From positions 505,548 to 549,881 of the forward strand of contig BFEA01000003.1 in the NCBI GenBank assembly GCA_003427395.1: 44,334 bases of DNA, given 5' to 3'. Below are positions 31,788-42,260 of the stretch, one piece after another. Both the position numbers and the translations under genes were made by a program. This DNA is from Chara braunii. Lineage: Eukaryota > Streptophyta > Charophyceae > Charales > Characeae. Position 1 is the first letter of the stretch, and every line of letters starts with the position of its first letter. The notes beneath the pieces were generated by a model. It saw only the letters and a program-made list of their open reading frames with translations, was not told the DNA's origin and searched no databases.

Positions 31788-32355
31788 GTACCGCTGACTA
31801 GGCGAGGTTGGAATAACCACTTGCCCACTTGCCTACAGACCATTGCCTAAGACTACATGAAGGGTCACTTCCGGACCTTCCGGAAGGTTGTGGACTTGAC
31901 CCTTCGGTTCTGTAGCAGCTACGACCTTGACTCTTTGGAACTGTAGCAGCTACAACCGGTACCACTGCTAAGACTTCTAACCTAAAGACCTGCTGTTCGA
32001 GACCCGCTGACCACACTACCTACGGCGCGCAGACAGGCGACTTTCAAGACACAGGTCCCGGGTTCAAACCCACAGGAGTCGACGTGGTACTGTACACGGG
32101 TGAGGGCAAGGTCCAGGGGTCGAGCCCTGGGATCTGCATCTGCTACTGCAAAGGTGAAAACCGTTTCAACATGCACAAAAGACGGAAAATATGGTGGTGT
32201 ACCTTTCCATGTTCTAGCAGAAAAATCATTCTCGTTTTGCACATTTGGTGAGCAGTGCAGTGAGGAAAAGACAAAAAAGATCACGGTGTATATTTCCAGG
32301 TTCTAGTGGTGGATTCAGTCTCATTTTTTTGCACATTTCGGGAGTATTGCAGCGA
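31788..32355. repeat. Tandem duplication copy 2, right part
   Basis: Positions 31788-32168 are minus-strand LTR ending at GTTTCA with the T-arm-like hairpin (32113-32132). 32169-32355 is the flank, uninterrupted here, that element 3 splits in copy 1. Confidence 0.82.
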
Positions 32356-33641
32356 GGCCAAAGTCGTTGCAGGCACCCGTTGTGATGGGCGCTGTTTTCC
32401 TTCTGAAAGTAGGATTTTGTTTTTCGTTTTTTTTTCCAGACTTTCTTTGTTTTGAGGGGGAATGTACTAAACCTAGCCTGGGAAGATACGGGCTAGTCTG
32501 AGAGTGCACAGTAAGGGCCTTGTGCGAACGACAAAATACCCAAACAAGGTTGCTTTGCATTGAAACGAGGGCAGGGCGGGAAAAGAAACAGCCTCCGTCC
32601 GGCCCTGTCTGGATGCCACGCACAACAGTCAAAATATTTTTCCACGGCGGCCTAGATTGGATGAAAACGACCTGGGCCAGGCGTCCCCCCATTTTCCCAC
32701 CATCCTAACCGGGATCCGGAAACCTGGACATGACACCGGATGCCAGTCAGTCCAGATCCCTGTCCGGGCGTCCGGATGGTAGCTATGGTTGTGACCATTT
32801 CTTGACTTGCACATTTTATCCTTTTTTTTCTTTTTCTTTTTTTTTTTTCCGCCATCACACACTCCCAAGTCCTCTCCGACCCCAGACTCCCAACTGTACC
32901 TCACTCGCCTAGACTCTCGCAAAAATTGGCCAGGCGCAGCACGACTACCTCAAATCATGCGCACACTTTACCCTAAAATGGAGCCAATTCTAGTACTCTC
33001 AGTGACATCTAAGTAGATGCCCCGAAAGATCTTGTTAGCTGCAACATCTCTGTGCAATGTGGGATCTGTTTAACATGCGGAGAAACAGTATCTATACTGC
33101 GAGCAGAAGTATTCCCGCGAAAGTATTTTGAGAGACTTGGTTCTCTTATAGGTGAAGGATGTTGAGTTTGATGGACTTTGATTGAATTGTTTGGTGGGCT
33201 GCCTGTGATGCAGTCTTTGCCAGCTGCACTGCTCTTGATAGCAGCAGGGCTAGGGTTGACAGCTGTGGCGCTTTCAAAAGGTGAGCAATCTTTACATTAC
33301 GACTTTTAAATGAATGGGCGCTTTGTCTTTCGTGTATGGCTTTTCATGCCTTATGAGGGTGGGAGGGTTGCTAAAAAACATGCACTTGTTCATTCTTGTA
33401 TGGCTTATCATGCCTTTCTAGGGCGGAAGGGTTGTGGAGGCTGAAAAACCTTTTATATATGTCGATCTTCGACAGCGTTGTTCTCCGGCGTTTGTATTTG
33501 ACTAGATGTCAGGAAACCTGTCATTTACTGTATGTATTTAACTTCCTCATGACTGCCCTAGTTAGCTTCATTAACTTGAACCCAGTCCTGCTTTACTTTT
33601 CCTTCTTATTGCTGCCAAGAACAGAAGGGTATCTCTTACCC
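32356..33641. other. Non-coding region with a possible short exon
   Basis: No gene is recognised with confidence. A short frame at 33209-33281 encodes a hydrophobic segment (LPAALLLIAAGLGLTAVAL), ends at a good splice donor (AAAAG/GTGAGC) and could be a signal-anchor exon. No downstream exon was found. A T-rich tract lies near 32820-32850. Confidence 0.35.
33389..33512 (+). repeat. Duplicated host segment, copy 1
   Basis: The block from TATGGCTTATCATGCCTTTC through GGAAGGGTTG, GAGGCTGAAAA, CGATCTTC and GTTGTTCTC recurs at 34066-34186. A shorter related piece lies at 33322-33360. No coding function is seen. Confidence 0.75.
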
Positions 33642-33651
33642 NNNNNNNNNN
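33642..33651. other. Assembly gap of 10 N
   Basis: Ten N directly precede a CT microsatellite, whose length is therefore uncertain. Confidence 0.98.

Positions 33652-33740
<89 letters not shown>
33652..33740. repeat. CT microsatellite
   Basis: About 44 CT units, continuous from the gap. Confidence 0.95.
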
Positions 33741-33744
<4 letters not shown>

Positions 33745-34065
33745 GAAGCTCTTCCTTGCCAGATAAGCACATGGTTCTAGCTTTTCCGCGGAAGTCTGTG
33801 TTCTGCTCGAGGAATGAAAAAATCAATGGCCTTACAACAGTTTGGTGCCTTGTTGTGGTGATTGCAGTTACTACGCAGAGCTCTCAAGTCCCAGTTGCAT
33901 TCCTTTGTGCTACATTGACTGCTGTGGGCTTTGCTGCTGTGAGGGCACGTGGTCGAGATTTCTGCTCGAAGCCTCGATTACACAAGCTGCGCTAATGACG
34001 CAGCTGCTAATTTGCAGTAAACGATCCCCAGCATGTGCACAACTTTTTTAATGTGCACTTTTCCT

Positions 34066-34186
34066 TTCGTGCATGGGTTATCATGCCTTTCCAGGGTGGA
34101 AGGGTTGCAGAGGCTGAAAACCCTTTTGTCAGGAAAGCGTAGCATGTATCGATCTTCAACAGTGTTGTTCTCTGGCATTTGTATTT
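34066..34186 (+). repeat. Duplicated host segment, copy 2
   Basis: It matches 33389-33512 with substitutions and a small insertion (GTCAGGAAAGCG) in the middle. Confidence 0.75.
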
Positions 34187-34817
34187 AAGGAGGGGAATAC
34201 ATATCTGTCTCACTTGTCAAGTGGTTGGGAAGACCTGCTGGTGAGGTAGTTTCTGTCTTTCAGCTTTTGTGGCGAGTGGTGCAGGATGTGAATGGAATTT
34301 CATCAAGTCCTGTCCATGTGTGTCTTGCCTCTAGTGGTTGCACAGAAGCTCGTACAGAGGGTTCATGGAGGGGTCGCATATGCTTCTGTGCATTCTCACA
34401 TAGTCAGCAGGTGCGTTGGCGCAATGAATCATCAGAGAGGGGAAGTGGGATACCTGCAGCTCTGTGGTCATGCTGCAAGCGCATGGGCCTCTCCTCTTTG
34501 CTATGCCAGCAGAATGGACTGTGGAGAATCGAGACTGAGTGACAGGACTGTAAGCTGGGTAGTGGGAATGTTCAGCTCTTGGAGATTGTCTGAACGGTGC
34601 GTGGAGAGAGAGAGAGAGAGAGAATGAAACTTGGCAGGTGGATGAGGCCATGCTCTGTCGGAAGGGGGTGGGTTCCCTATTCACTTCGTCATGAAGGTTG
34701 TGAGCCATGATGTGATATGTGCGCATTTGATATAAGAGCAGCACTAAACAGTTTGTGGTAGATCGATGCACTTGTTTGTGTGTCCATCTACTGAGAGAAG
34801 ATGCGGACGAGTGCATG

Positions 34818-34903
<86 letters not shown>

Positions 34904-35506
34904 TCAGACCATAGCGGTCTGTTTGATGGGTTTGTCTCTTCCTCTGAACAGTTGCGTAGGGCATGCCCTGTTCCTTGACCAGTATAATGTTTGTACTGGT
35001 AGCTGTGGAGTCCAGGGTATTTATAGGGTCAGTTTTGTCAGTCTTGGTTGATCTACCCCTCTCCCTATCCCTCTCTTGAGGGTGCAGGATAATCTGAGTA
35101 GGAGATGGGGGCAGAGGTGACGATTTAAGAATATGGAATGAAAGAATGCAAGCCCAGTTCTAGTTTCTGTGAGGGTGTCACCTGAGTAATATCCTCAGGC
35201 TAGCAAATCTATCAGATCGTTACACTGCAAAAGAGTTGTAAATGATCATTTATTTGGCGCCTTTTGGGGCAAGTACTGAAGGGGTGTTTTGTCTGTGCTG
35301 TTTCTCTCCAGTACATCTCCTTTCTGTCATGGGTTGAAACCCTGGACTATTCAATAATAGCTCTTTCTGTCATGGGTTGAAACCCTGGTCACTTATTCTG
35401 TCTCCAGCTGTGTGTGGGTGTGGGTGTGGATGTGGATGTTGATGTTTTCGTGCATGCATGTTGTGTACACAGGACCTTCTTGTGACTCATTTTGGCTCCA
35501 GCTGTG

Positions 35507-35569
<63 letters not shown>

Positions 35570-36900
35570 TGATGTGTTTGACTGGGCTTTTTTACGCCAT
35601 CGAATTTTATCTGGGCGGCCTTTTTGTCTCCAAATTTCACCCGCCCAGATGGCCACTATGTCTTCCTTTTCCTGCTCTTGTTGGGCTCTGTTAGATGGAA
35701 GAATTCCTCCTTCCGAAGGGCTGCGTCGGATGGAAGAATGACGCATTTGATGTGAAAAATCCTATCGACACTGTGATTTCATCTCACCCTTAAGGAAGAG
35801 AACTGAAAAAATAGAAACGTTTTCACTGGATGTGAGGCGGGCAGGCCCTGGCGGGGTATGCTTTTCTTGAATGGCAGCCGGCAGTGTGTCAGTGGCTTTT
35901 CCTTATGCTTTGTTCCCGTCCGTGTGGTCGAACAGCGAAAAAAATAAATTGGTCCATTTGTTAGCAAAAAAAAAAAGCAAATGGGTCTACCATTGGGCCA
36001 CACGGGCTGGGTCAGCGCCTTTTTTCCGTCTATCTCAATGTGTGACAGGACCTTGCTCCACTGCACAGCATTCTGAATGTATCATCACCGTCAAGCAGTT
36101 CTGATACATTAGGAATGGTGGATCAGTCTGAATGTATCTGGGCCATGTCCCATCCATGTACACACAGAATGTTGAGTAGCGGAGTGAGTCCCATAGACTT
36201 CGCTGACCTGCAGTACTCCCCTGCCCCCTGAACCCTAGCACCTACATACATAGGAAACACCTATGAGTCACACAACAAGGGCCACGTGTGTGTGGCTAAC
36301 ATCGAGTGTCAGACAGAGAAAGATGTCCTCTCACACATGGACCATTGACGGATGCGTCTGGGATCAAGAGATTTGGAGGACGGGTCAGTGGTCACCGTGC
36401 AACTCTCCTGAGCCTGAACTCAGTGTGGTGTGCCCCATGCCTGGGACCAAGCAGCGGCAATCTTGGTAGATACCTCCCGCGTGTGTGCCCGAGGTTGAGA
36501 GCTCTGGCTTGAGTGTCCTCTGGGTCCGGGTGGGCTCACTGCGCTGGCAAGGTGGGCTGAACTTGGTGCGCCCAGCCTCCTGCCAGACATCCTCCCTTGG
36601 CTCTATCCCCTACACCCTTCACAACCTTCTATAGAGAAAGGTACAATTGAAATCTTGAAGGGCTGGAGAAGCAGGAGAAGGACGAAGAGGGGAGAAACAA
36701 GATGCAGGATAAGGACGATGAGAGGGTCGGGGTTTGGCCGGTCAGGACGGGGATGCGGACACAGAGGAAGTGATGTTTTTTTTTTGCCCGTTCATTAGTT
36801 TTTCAGACTTATCCCGGTGGTGTCTTTTGTAGTGGTGCTTTTCTCTAATGCATGCAACATGTTGGAGCAGGGCGAAGTGCACCATTTCTATCTCCAGCGG
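34187..36900. other. Region without recognised genes
   Basis: It contains a GA tract (34607-34624), adjacent GT and GA tracts (34820-34900), a 26-bp direct repeat with CATGGGTTGAAACCCTGG (35320-35345 and 35363-35388), a GT tract (35505-35568) and a 9-bp inverted repeat AATGTATCA/TGATACATT (36076-36110). Frames such as 34292-34627 resemble no family I know. Confidence 0.5.
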
Positions 36901-38001
36901 TGTTGTGTGTGCAGAAGTTGCAAGGAACCCGACTGTTCATCACTTGCTGGAGTGCTTCAGATCACATGCATTTATACAGATTTCACAGATTGGGATGTCT
37001 CACACAAAGCCCAACAGAAGATGAATGAGGACCCGGAAGCTCAACTCAATTATTAAATCTCAGATTAAAGAGAAAACATCAAGAGTCCAAAATGTACAGT
37101 GCCGAACAGAGTCACAAGTCTTCTTCAATAAACATGAGTTCCCAGGCCTGGCGCTCATCAGCACCAGCTGCCAAACGTCAACAACAGCGCTCAACAGGTT
37201 GGTGTCATCATAGCTCACCCCTTCCCCTTGATCTCTCTCTTCTCTCCTTCTGTCTATGGTCCTGATCTTTTCTCACTCATCATGCATGCACACTCCCTAT
37301 CACATGAGGATCTACTCTGAATACTACTCACTGGTGTCTCCTACTGACTACCTCTACGAGTATACTAACAGCGCTGGCGCAGCTATGGCTGCCTTCCCCC
37401 CGGCCAGCGCTCACTTCCCTCTCACATAGCGCTGCTCTTCAGCCTAGCGCAGCTCACACACATCTAGCGCACAAGTGCCATGGCACTTCCTCACTCTCAT
37501 GCGAAGTAAGCATCTGTCCAAATGGGAGGTTGGCCAGTCCTTTATAGTGCTGGGCTGGCCTGGCGTGGCCTGTATTCAGCCTCAAGTGTCTGGGACTCCT
37601 GCCCAGTACCTGTTGTTGCAAAGTGTATGTCCCAGTATCTTTTCCCATGGTCTGCTGCTGCTTTGGGCCATGGGGCCTGCCTTTTGGACTCCTGGTCTGA
37701 ATCAGGACTGATTCATGGGATTATGACTGGACTGGGACTCTGGCTTTTGACTCCTTTCCGAACAGAAATGACTTTCCATCGAGGAGACATGACCCTAACT
37801 CAGTCTTGAAAACTGTCCAATACCTGTTTGTGCAGGACCTGTTTGTGACTGTTCAAAACGACTTTTCATTTCATTATGGATGCGACATTTGCCTTAGGAA
37901 CTTTGTCTTTTGGGTTGCTGCTCGTGAATTTAAGTTCTGGCTGACAGGGCCCCTCGCTGTTGGGGCATTCATCTGGGGTTTAATTCCTAAAGGCCCTTTT
38001 A
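36901..38001 (-). repeat. Element 4 3' LTR-like region
   Basis: On the minus strand this follows directly on the element 4 polypurine tract (38013-38002). It begins TAAAAGG, not TG, carries a TATA box (ACTATAAAGG near 37535) and has GCAGCCATAGCTG near 37384 in the expected U5 position. The distal boundary is not determined. The TATA surroundings resemble 31391-31430. Confidence 0.5.
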
Positions 38002-38659
38002 CTCTCGCCGGCCTAATTCGCAAGTCCTCTGAGAAACCCTTGTCTGTCCACAATATTGACACCTCTTCTTGCTCTTTCATAGTAAGATACTATGTTCGGT
38101 GCAGTTTTAATTGGCTCTTCCCTAGTAAACCAACGGTCTTCACTTGGATCTTGATATGTGCATCTGACTTTATATTGCCGATGAGGTCTACCTCTGCGTC
38201 CAGTCTGGACAGTACTTCAGCAACGATCTTATCAACATCAAATTTCCCATCCATACTTGGAGGAATTGCTAACCTTCGACTGAGAAATAGTTCATTAGTT
38301 ACACAAGGTAAGAGCTTTGACGTGTGGAACACCGGGTATGTATGCAAGTGTGGAGGTATCTCAATAACATAGGAGGGTCCATCTACATCTCCTATCACAT
38401 CGAATACTTGTCACGGTCCTCTGTAGGCAGGTAAGAATTTCTTCTGGGATAAACTCCTTCGATTTTACCCAAACCAGATCACCTACAGCAAACTGAGGTG
38501 GTCTCCTGTGCTTTTTGGCCTGCTCAATCATTTGATGTTGCGCTTTTATTATGTTCTCATTTACCTTTTCGAATTTTTTTTGGTATTGCATTGCGAATTT
38601 GCGAACTCTTTGGTTCCTGGTTTAGACAATCTATAGGTCTACGAGGACTCCATCCCAAA
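38002..38659 (-). pseudogene. pol: Element 4 integrase C-terminus and chromodomain
   Basis: Close to element 1: GDLVWVKSKEF (38480-38440), YVIEIPPHLHTYPVFHTSKLL and SMDGKFDVDKIVAEV, then in another frame WFTREEPIKTAPNIVSYYERA (near 38120-38060), the end of the chromodomain. Upstream, HLGWSPRRPIDCL reaches the junction with element 5 at 38659. Frame breaks occur near 38420 and 38160. The polypurine tract GGCCGGCGAGAG follows at 38013-38002. The remainder of this element should lie beyond element 5, outside the window. Confidence 0.82.
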
Positions 38660-39145
38660 TGTAACTCCATCTGTGATGGGGCTGAGGCAACGAGGCTGGG
38701 AGAGAGAGGGAGAGAGTGAGAGCACACACACACCCTCGCTCAACTCGACGCAGACTCGAGACGACTCGACGGACGCAGACACGAAGTGGCGAAGTCGCAA
38801 AGTCAAAGTCTTGGGGTTTCCGAACACAATGTCGAAGCAAGTCGCACCGAAGCACAAGTATAGCAGCAGAAAACTGGTACGAGACTGGTCCTCGTACCGT
38901 ACAGGGAGCCGGTATAAGTGCCAGTGACACGTACGGTACCAAGGGAATTTCTGCAAAGGCCCCGAGGGCACAACTGAAAAATGCGGTATTTGAAAGTGGC
39001 GCCCGAATTGCAGCATGGCGCCAGTTGTCCAAAATCCTGCGGTACCAAAGGAGGGGTTTGGAAAAAGGGTGCCAGGCCAAAAACGGGATGCAGCCGAAAC
39101 AGCGAGAAGATAGACCAGGGATCGAGCCCTGGCGTGGCCGTAACA
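38660..39145 (-). repeat. 3' LTR of element 5
   Basis: On the minus strand it starts TGTTACGGCC immediately after the polypurine tract and is placed to end at GGAGTTACA, about 486 bp. The second LTR is out of view, so the left boundary rests on the junction with element 4 coding sequence. A perfect CCAGGG/CCCTGG hairpin lies at 39115-39132. Confidence 0.7.
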
Positions 39146-39160
39146 CTATCCCCTCCCTTT
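39146..39160 (-). other. Polypurine tract of element 5
   Basis: On the minus strand AAAGGGAGGGGATAG abuts the LTR start. Confidence 0.8.
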
Positions 39161-39369
39161 AGAAAGGCAACGTCCCGGCTGCCAAAAATCATGAACCAAT
39201 GCTGAAATCTGTGAAGGACGGGATGCGGCCGATCACTGGTTAACAATTCGAAAGGGAAGAGGGGTATAATGTGGGTGGCATGGGTTGCAGGAGTAAGAGG
39301 GAACAGGGTTTGGTACCGGTGAACAGGGTTGTCTTAGTGATGAACTAAGTGGACTGCATCGTTTGCTAT

Positions 39370-39590
39370 AAGTTAAGAGGGAACAAAGGTCAGGGAACAC
39401 GGAACTTCTATTGATGTTCTACTGGGTGAGGGAAAATGTGTTCATGAAAACAGGGTATTTCTATTGATGTTCTAGTGGGTAAGGGAAACAATGGTGAGGG
39501 GGAACAGGGAATGTCTATTAATGTTCTAATGGGTACGAGGAACAATAGTTAGGGAAGCAGGGATCTGCTAATGATGTTCTACAGGCTTGT
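39370..39590. repeat. Minisatellite of 53-54 bp in the element 5 3' untranslated region
   Basis: Four diverged copies share the core CTATTGATGTTCTA (near 39408, 39461, 39515 and 39568) and AGGGAACA-type spacers. No gene is seen from 39161 to 40240. Confidence 0.8.
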
Positions 39591-40240
39591 CAAAGTCAGG
39601 AAAAATAAAAATGAAAATGTTTGTTCAAGATGCAAGGGCTGGTGTGTTCGAAGGGGTCGGAAGCAGAATCTCGGGTAGGAACAAGGTGTCCAAGTGTCTT
39701 GAAACAGGGTCTGTGGCAGTCTTGATCAGGTCTTTGGAGTAGGTGGTAGAAGTGGTTTTCAGCGGCTGCAACAGGTAGAAGTCCAAAAAGCGTAGTAGTA
39801 GTTAAATGTCAAAGTCGAAGTGCACTGAGGTCTGATCTGGAAGGAAGGAAGTCGCAGACTGATGCAAAGATCCATGTCACAAGTTGCTGCTCCAGTAAGT
39901 CCGCGAGTCGGGATGCCGGCCGATGAAACAACTTGGTGGCCAAACCAGCTGCATAATCTCCATGAACAGTGAGGCAGCAGGCCATCGTCCTCGCGCGCTT
40001 GCCATTAGATCCTTTATCGCCGGCGTCACGCAGGTCCACAAGCAGTGGACAAGAGAGACAAGGTAGTGGAGAGGACAGATGGGACAAGGCTAGGTGAAGG
40101 TAAGGGCAGATCGGACATCAAGAATCAGGGTCAAGGGGAGGGTGGTTGGGTTCAAGGGTGTGTGTAGAGCAGGGTTGCGAGGGTTTAGAGGGGATTTATG
40201 CCATAGTTATATAGGTATCTACGACATAGGATTAGCACGA

Positions 40241-40400
40241 TCATAAGCCAATAAGTTTCATGACAGTCTTAAGAGTAGAGAGAGATTCCCATGTAGATTC
40301 TTCGGTCCATTTGACTTTGTATTCAGTGATTGGTTTCGGATGGTCAGGTACCTGAGTAGTGCATCGGTCGATGATGGTTTCGACAACGAATTCAGGGGTA
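40241..40400 (-). pseudogene. pol: Element 5 chromodomain
   Basis: The frame reads EFVVETIIDRC, then TEYKVKWTEESTWESLSTLK and ends at a TGA (40243-40241). This is a complete chromodomain with cage-type aromatic residues (Tyr, Trp, Trp). It is one frame away from the integrase tail (VHPVFHVEY, near 40480), with the shift near 40400. Chromodomains of this kind bind methylated histone tails and are thought to steer integration. Confidence 0.82.
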
Positions 40401-41526
40401 GCATGATTGGTGGAGGTCTAGGATATGGGCGGTCGGCAAATTGGGGCGGGGATTCATGGTATTCTTTTTGGTACTCGACATGGAAGACTGGGTGGACACG
40501 ACTCATGTCAGGGGGAAGTTGGAGTTTGTAGTTGACGGGGGAGGTTTGTTCAATGATGGGGAAGAGACCGAACCATTTGTTTGAGAGTTTCTTGGACAAG
40601 CCGTGTTCGTGTTCAAAGCGTTTGACGGAGATTCAGACTTTGTCCCCTACTTTGAATGACGCATTGCGTCTATGTTTGTTAGTCGTGTTGGCTTGTTGTT
40701 CTTGGGTTCGTTCAATGGCTTGTTGTTCTTGGGTTCGTTCAATGGCTTCGGTGGCTTCTCTAAGGAGTCTGTTCATTGTTGTTACCCATTCATTGAGAGA
40801 GGGGTAGGATGGGTTAAGGTGCGAAGGAAGCAAGAAGTCAGAGGGCAAGCGAGGGTGGTAGCCAAGATCGAGGTAGAATGGAGACATGCCGGTGGAAGGG
40901 TAGACGGCGTTGTTATAGGCAATCTCGGCGGCTGTGAGCAACTGGTCCCAATCGTGCTGATGAGGATGACAATACTTCCACATGATTCTTTGGAGAGTAT
41001 CGTTCATCTTCTTTGTTTGTGCATCGGTCTGTGGATGGAACGCGGTGCTATACTTGAGCATGGTTCCGTAGGCTGTGAAAAGGTGTTTCCAGAATTGTGA
41101 GAGAACGCGAGGATCACGGCCACTGGTGATGTTCTTGGGAAGGTCGTGATGGTGAGCAACGTGGTCGAATAAGAGTGTGGCGACGTCTTTGGCATTGTCC
41201 AAGGTCGTGCAAGGGATGAAGTGGGCACGTTTGGTCAAGCGGAAGACAATGACGTAGATGCAATCATGCTCGCGGTCGGTCTTGGGAAGGCCGCACACGA
41301 AGTCCATGGAGATGGACTGCCACCTATGAGTTGGGATGGGCAATGATTGGAGCTTGCCGGGTTTGGCCCGGTTCGAGGGGTTGACAGTTTGACACGTGGG
41401 GCATGAGCGAATGTATGCTTTGACGTCGGCGAGCAGGGAAGGCCAGTAGAAGTAGCGGGAGATGGTGTCGAAGCTTTTCTGGAAACCGAGGTGTCCTGCG
41501 GTCTTGGCATCGTAGTGCTCGGCCAA
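40401..41526 (-). pseudogene. pol: Element 5 integrase
   Basis: The frame 41526-40633 is open for 297 codons: HYDAKTAGHLGF and CPTC (zinc domain), SISMDFVCGLP (first Asp kept), then SGRDPR where SDRDPR is expected, and HPQTDAQTKKMN where TER is expected. The second catalytic Asp is Gly (41119-41121) and the Glu is Lys (41011-41013); the two positions are 35 residues apart, confirming the alignment. A 27-bp in-frame tandem duplication doubles the nine residues AIERTQEQQ (about 40709-40762). Downstream KLSNKWFGLFPI and SRVHPVFHVEY form the C-terminal domain. Confidence 0.88.
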
Positions 41527-41819
41527 GAGTTGAGTACGGAGACCACGTGCCTCGGGGATGCAAAGTCAGCGAGTGTCTTTGGTATCGATGTAGAGAAGGT
41601 TGTCGTGAAGGGAGTAGTCAGGGACTGGGTCAAGATCGCAGAGCTTGTTGTAGATGGTGGCGAAGTCTAGGCAAGAGAGGTAGCCTTGGGTGTATCGGTG
41701 ATGGAGTAATGGAAAGAGTTGGATATGAGTCATGGTGGCATAGACTTTCTCGTGGGGCTTGTGGTCGGGTCATCGAGAGAGGGCATTAGCAACGCGGTTG
41801 CTTTTGCCGGGGCATGACA

Positions 41820-42260
41820 AAATTTGAACTGGGCAAGGAAGTCTAGCCAACAGGCTTGGCGTGGAGTGATATCTTTCTTGGAGAGGATGGAGGAGACGAT
41901 GGTGTTGTCAGTGCGGATGGTGAAGTATTGCCCGTCGAGGTACGAGCGTCAGACTGTGAGTGCGTGAATCACGGCAAGTTCCTTCGCGTTGGAGGGGTAA
42001 TTCATCTTCGCGGGAAGGAGCTTCTTGCTAGCGAAGGCGATGGGGTATTCGCAGGTGGAGCCTCGGGGTGAGTGGGGGAGTTCTTGATGGAAGGGGTGTC
42101 GCCGGTGTCTCGAGGGAAATGTTGGGACAGTACGGCTTCAATGGCGAAGCCGGAGGCATCAGTGGTGACATAGAAGTGGCAAGTGGGGACAGCGATCTTG
42201 AGGACAGGGGCCGTGGTGATGGTTTGCTTGAGTAAGTCGGAAGCGTATCGTTTCAATTGA
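41820..42260 (-). pseudogene. pol: Element 5 RNase H
   Basis: TTDASGFAIEAVL (near 42150) gives the first Asp. In a second frame YPSNAKELAVIHAL gives the Glu and FTIRTDNTIV the next Asp, followed by FLAQFKF. A TGA near 41950 stands where Trp is expected in VWRSYLDG. A frame break near 42080 separates the halves. Confidence 0.8.

Noticed and set aside
32040-32140. tRNA gene suggested by GGGTTCAAACCC and GGTCGAGCC
   Set aside because: Only T-arm-like pieces exist; no acceptor stem, D arm or anticodon arm could be folded around them.
34292-34627. 111-codon plus-strand frame as a host protein
   Set aside because: No domain, biased composition or flanking splice structure supports it, and its end runs into a GA repeat.
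35505-35568. Possible CRISPR or repeat array
   Set aside because: It is a simple GT microsatellite in eukaryotic DNA; no repeat-spacer pattern occurs anywhere in the window.
37806-38372. 188-codon plus-strand frame
   Set aside because: Its second half is antisense to the element 4 integrase C-terminus and its first half lies in the LTR-like region; no family match is visible.
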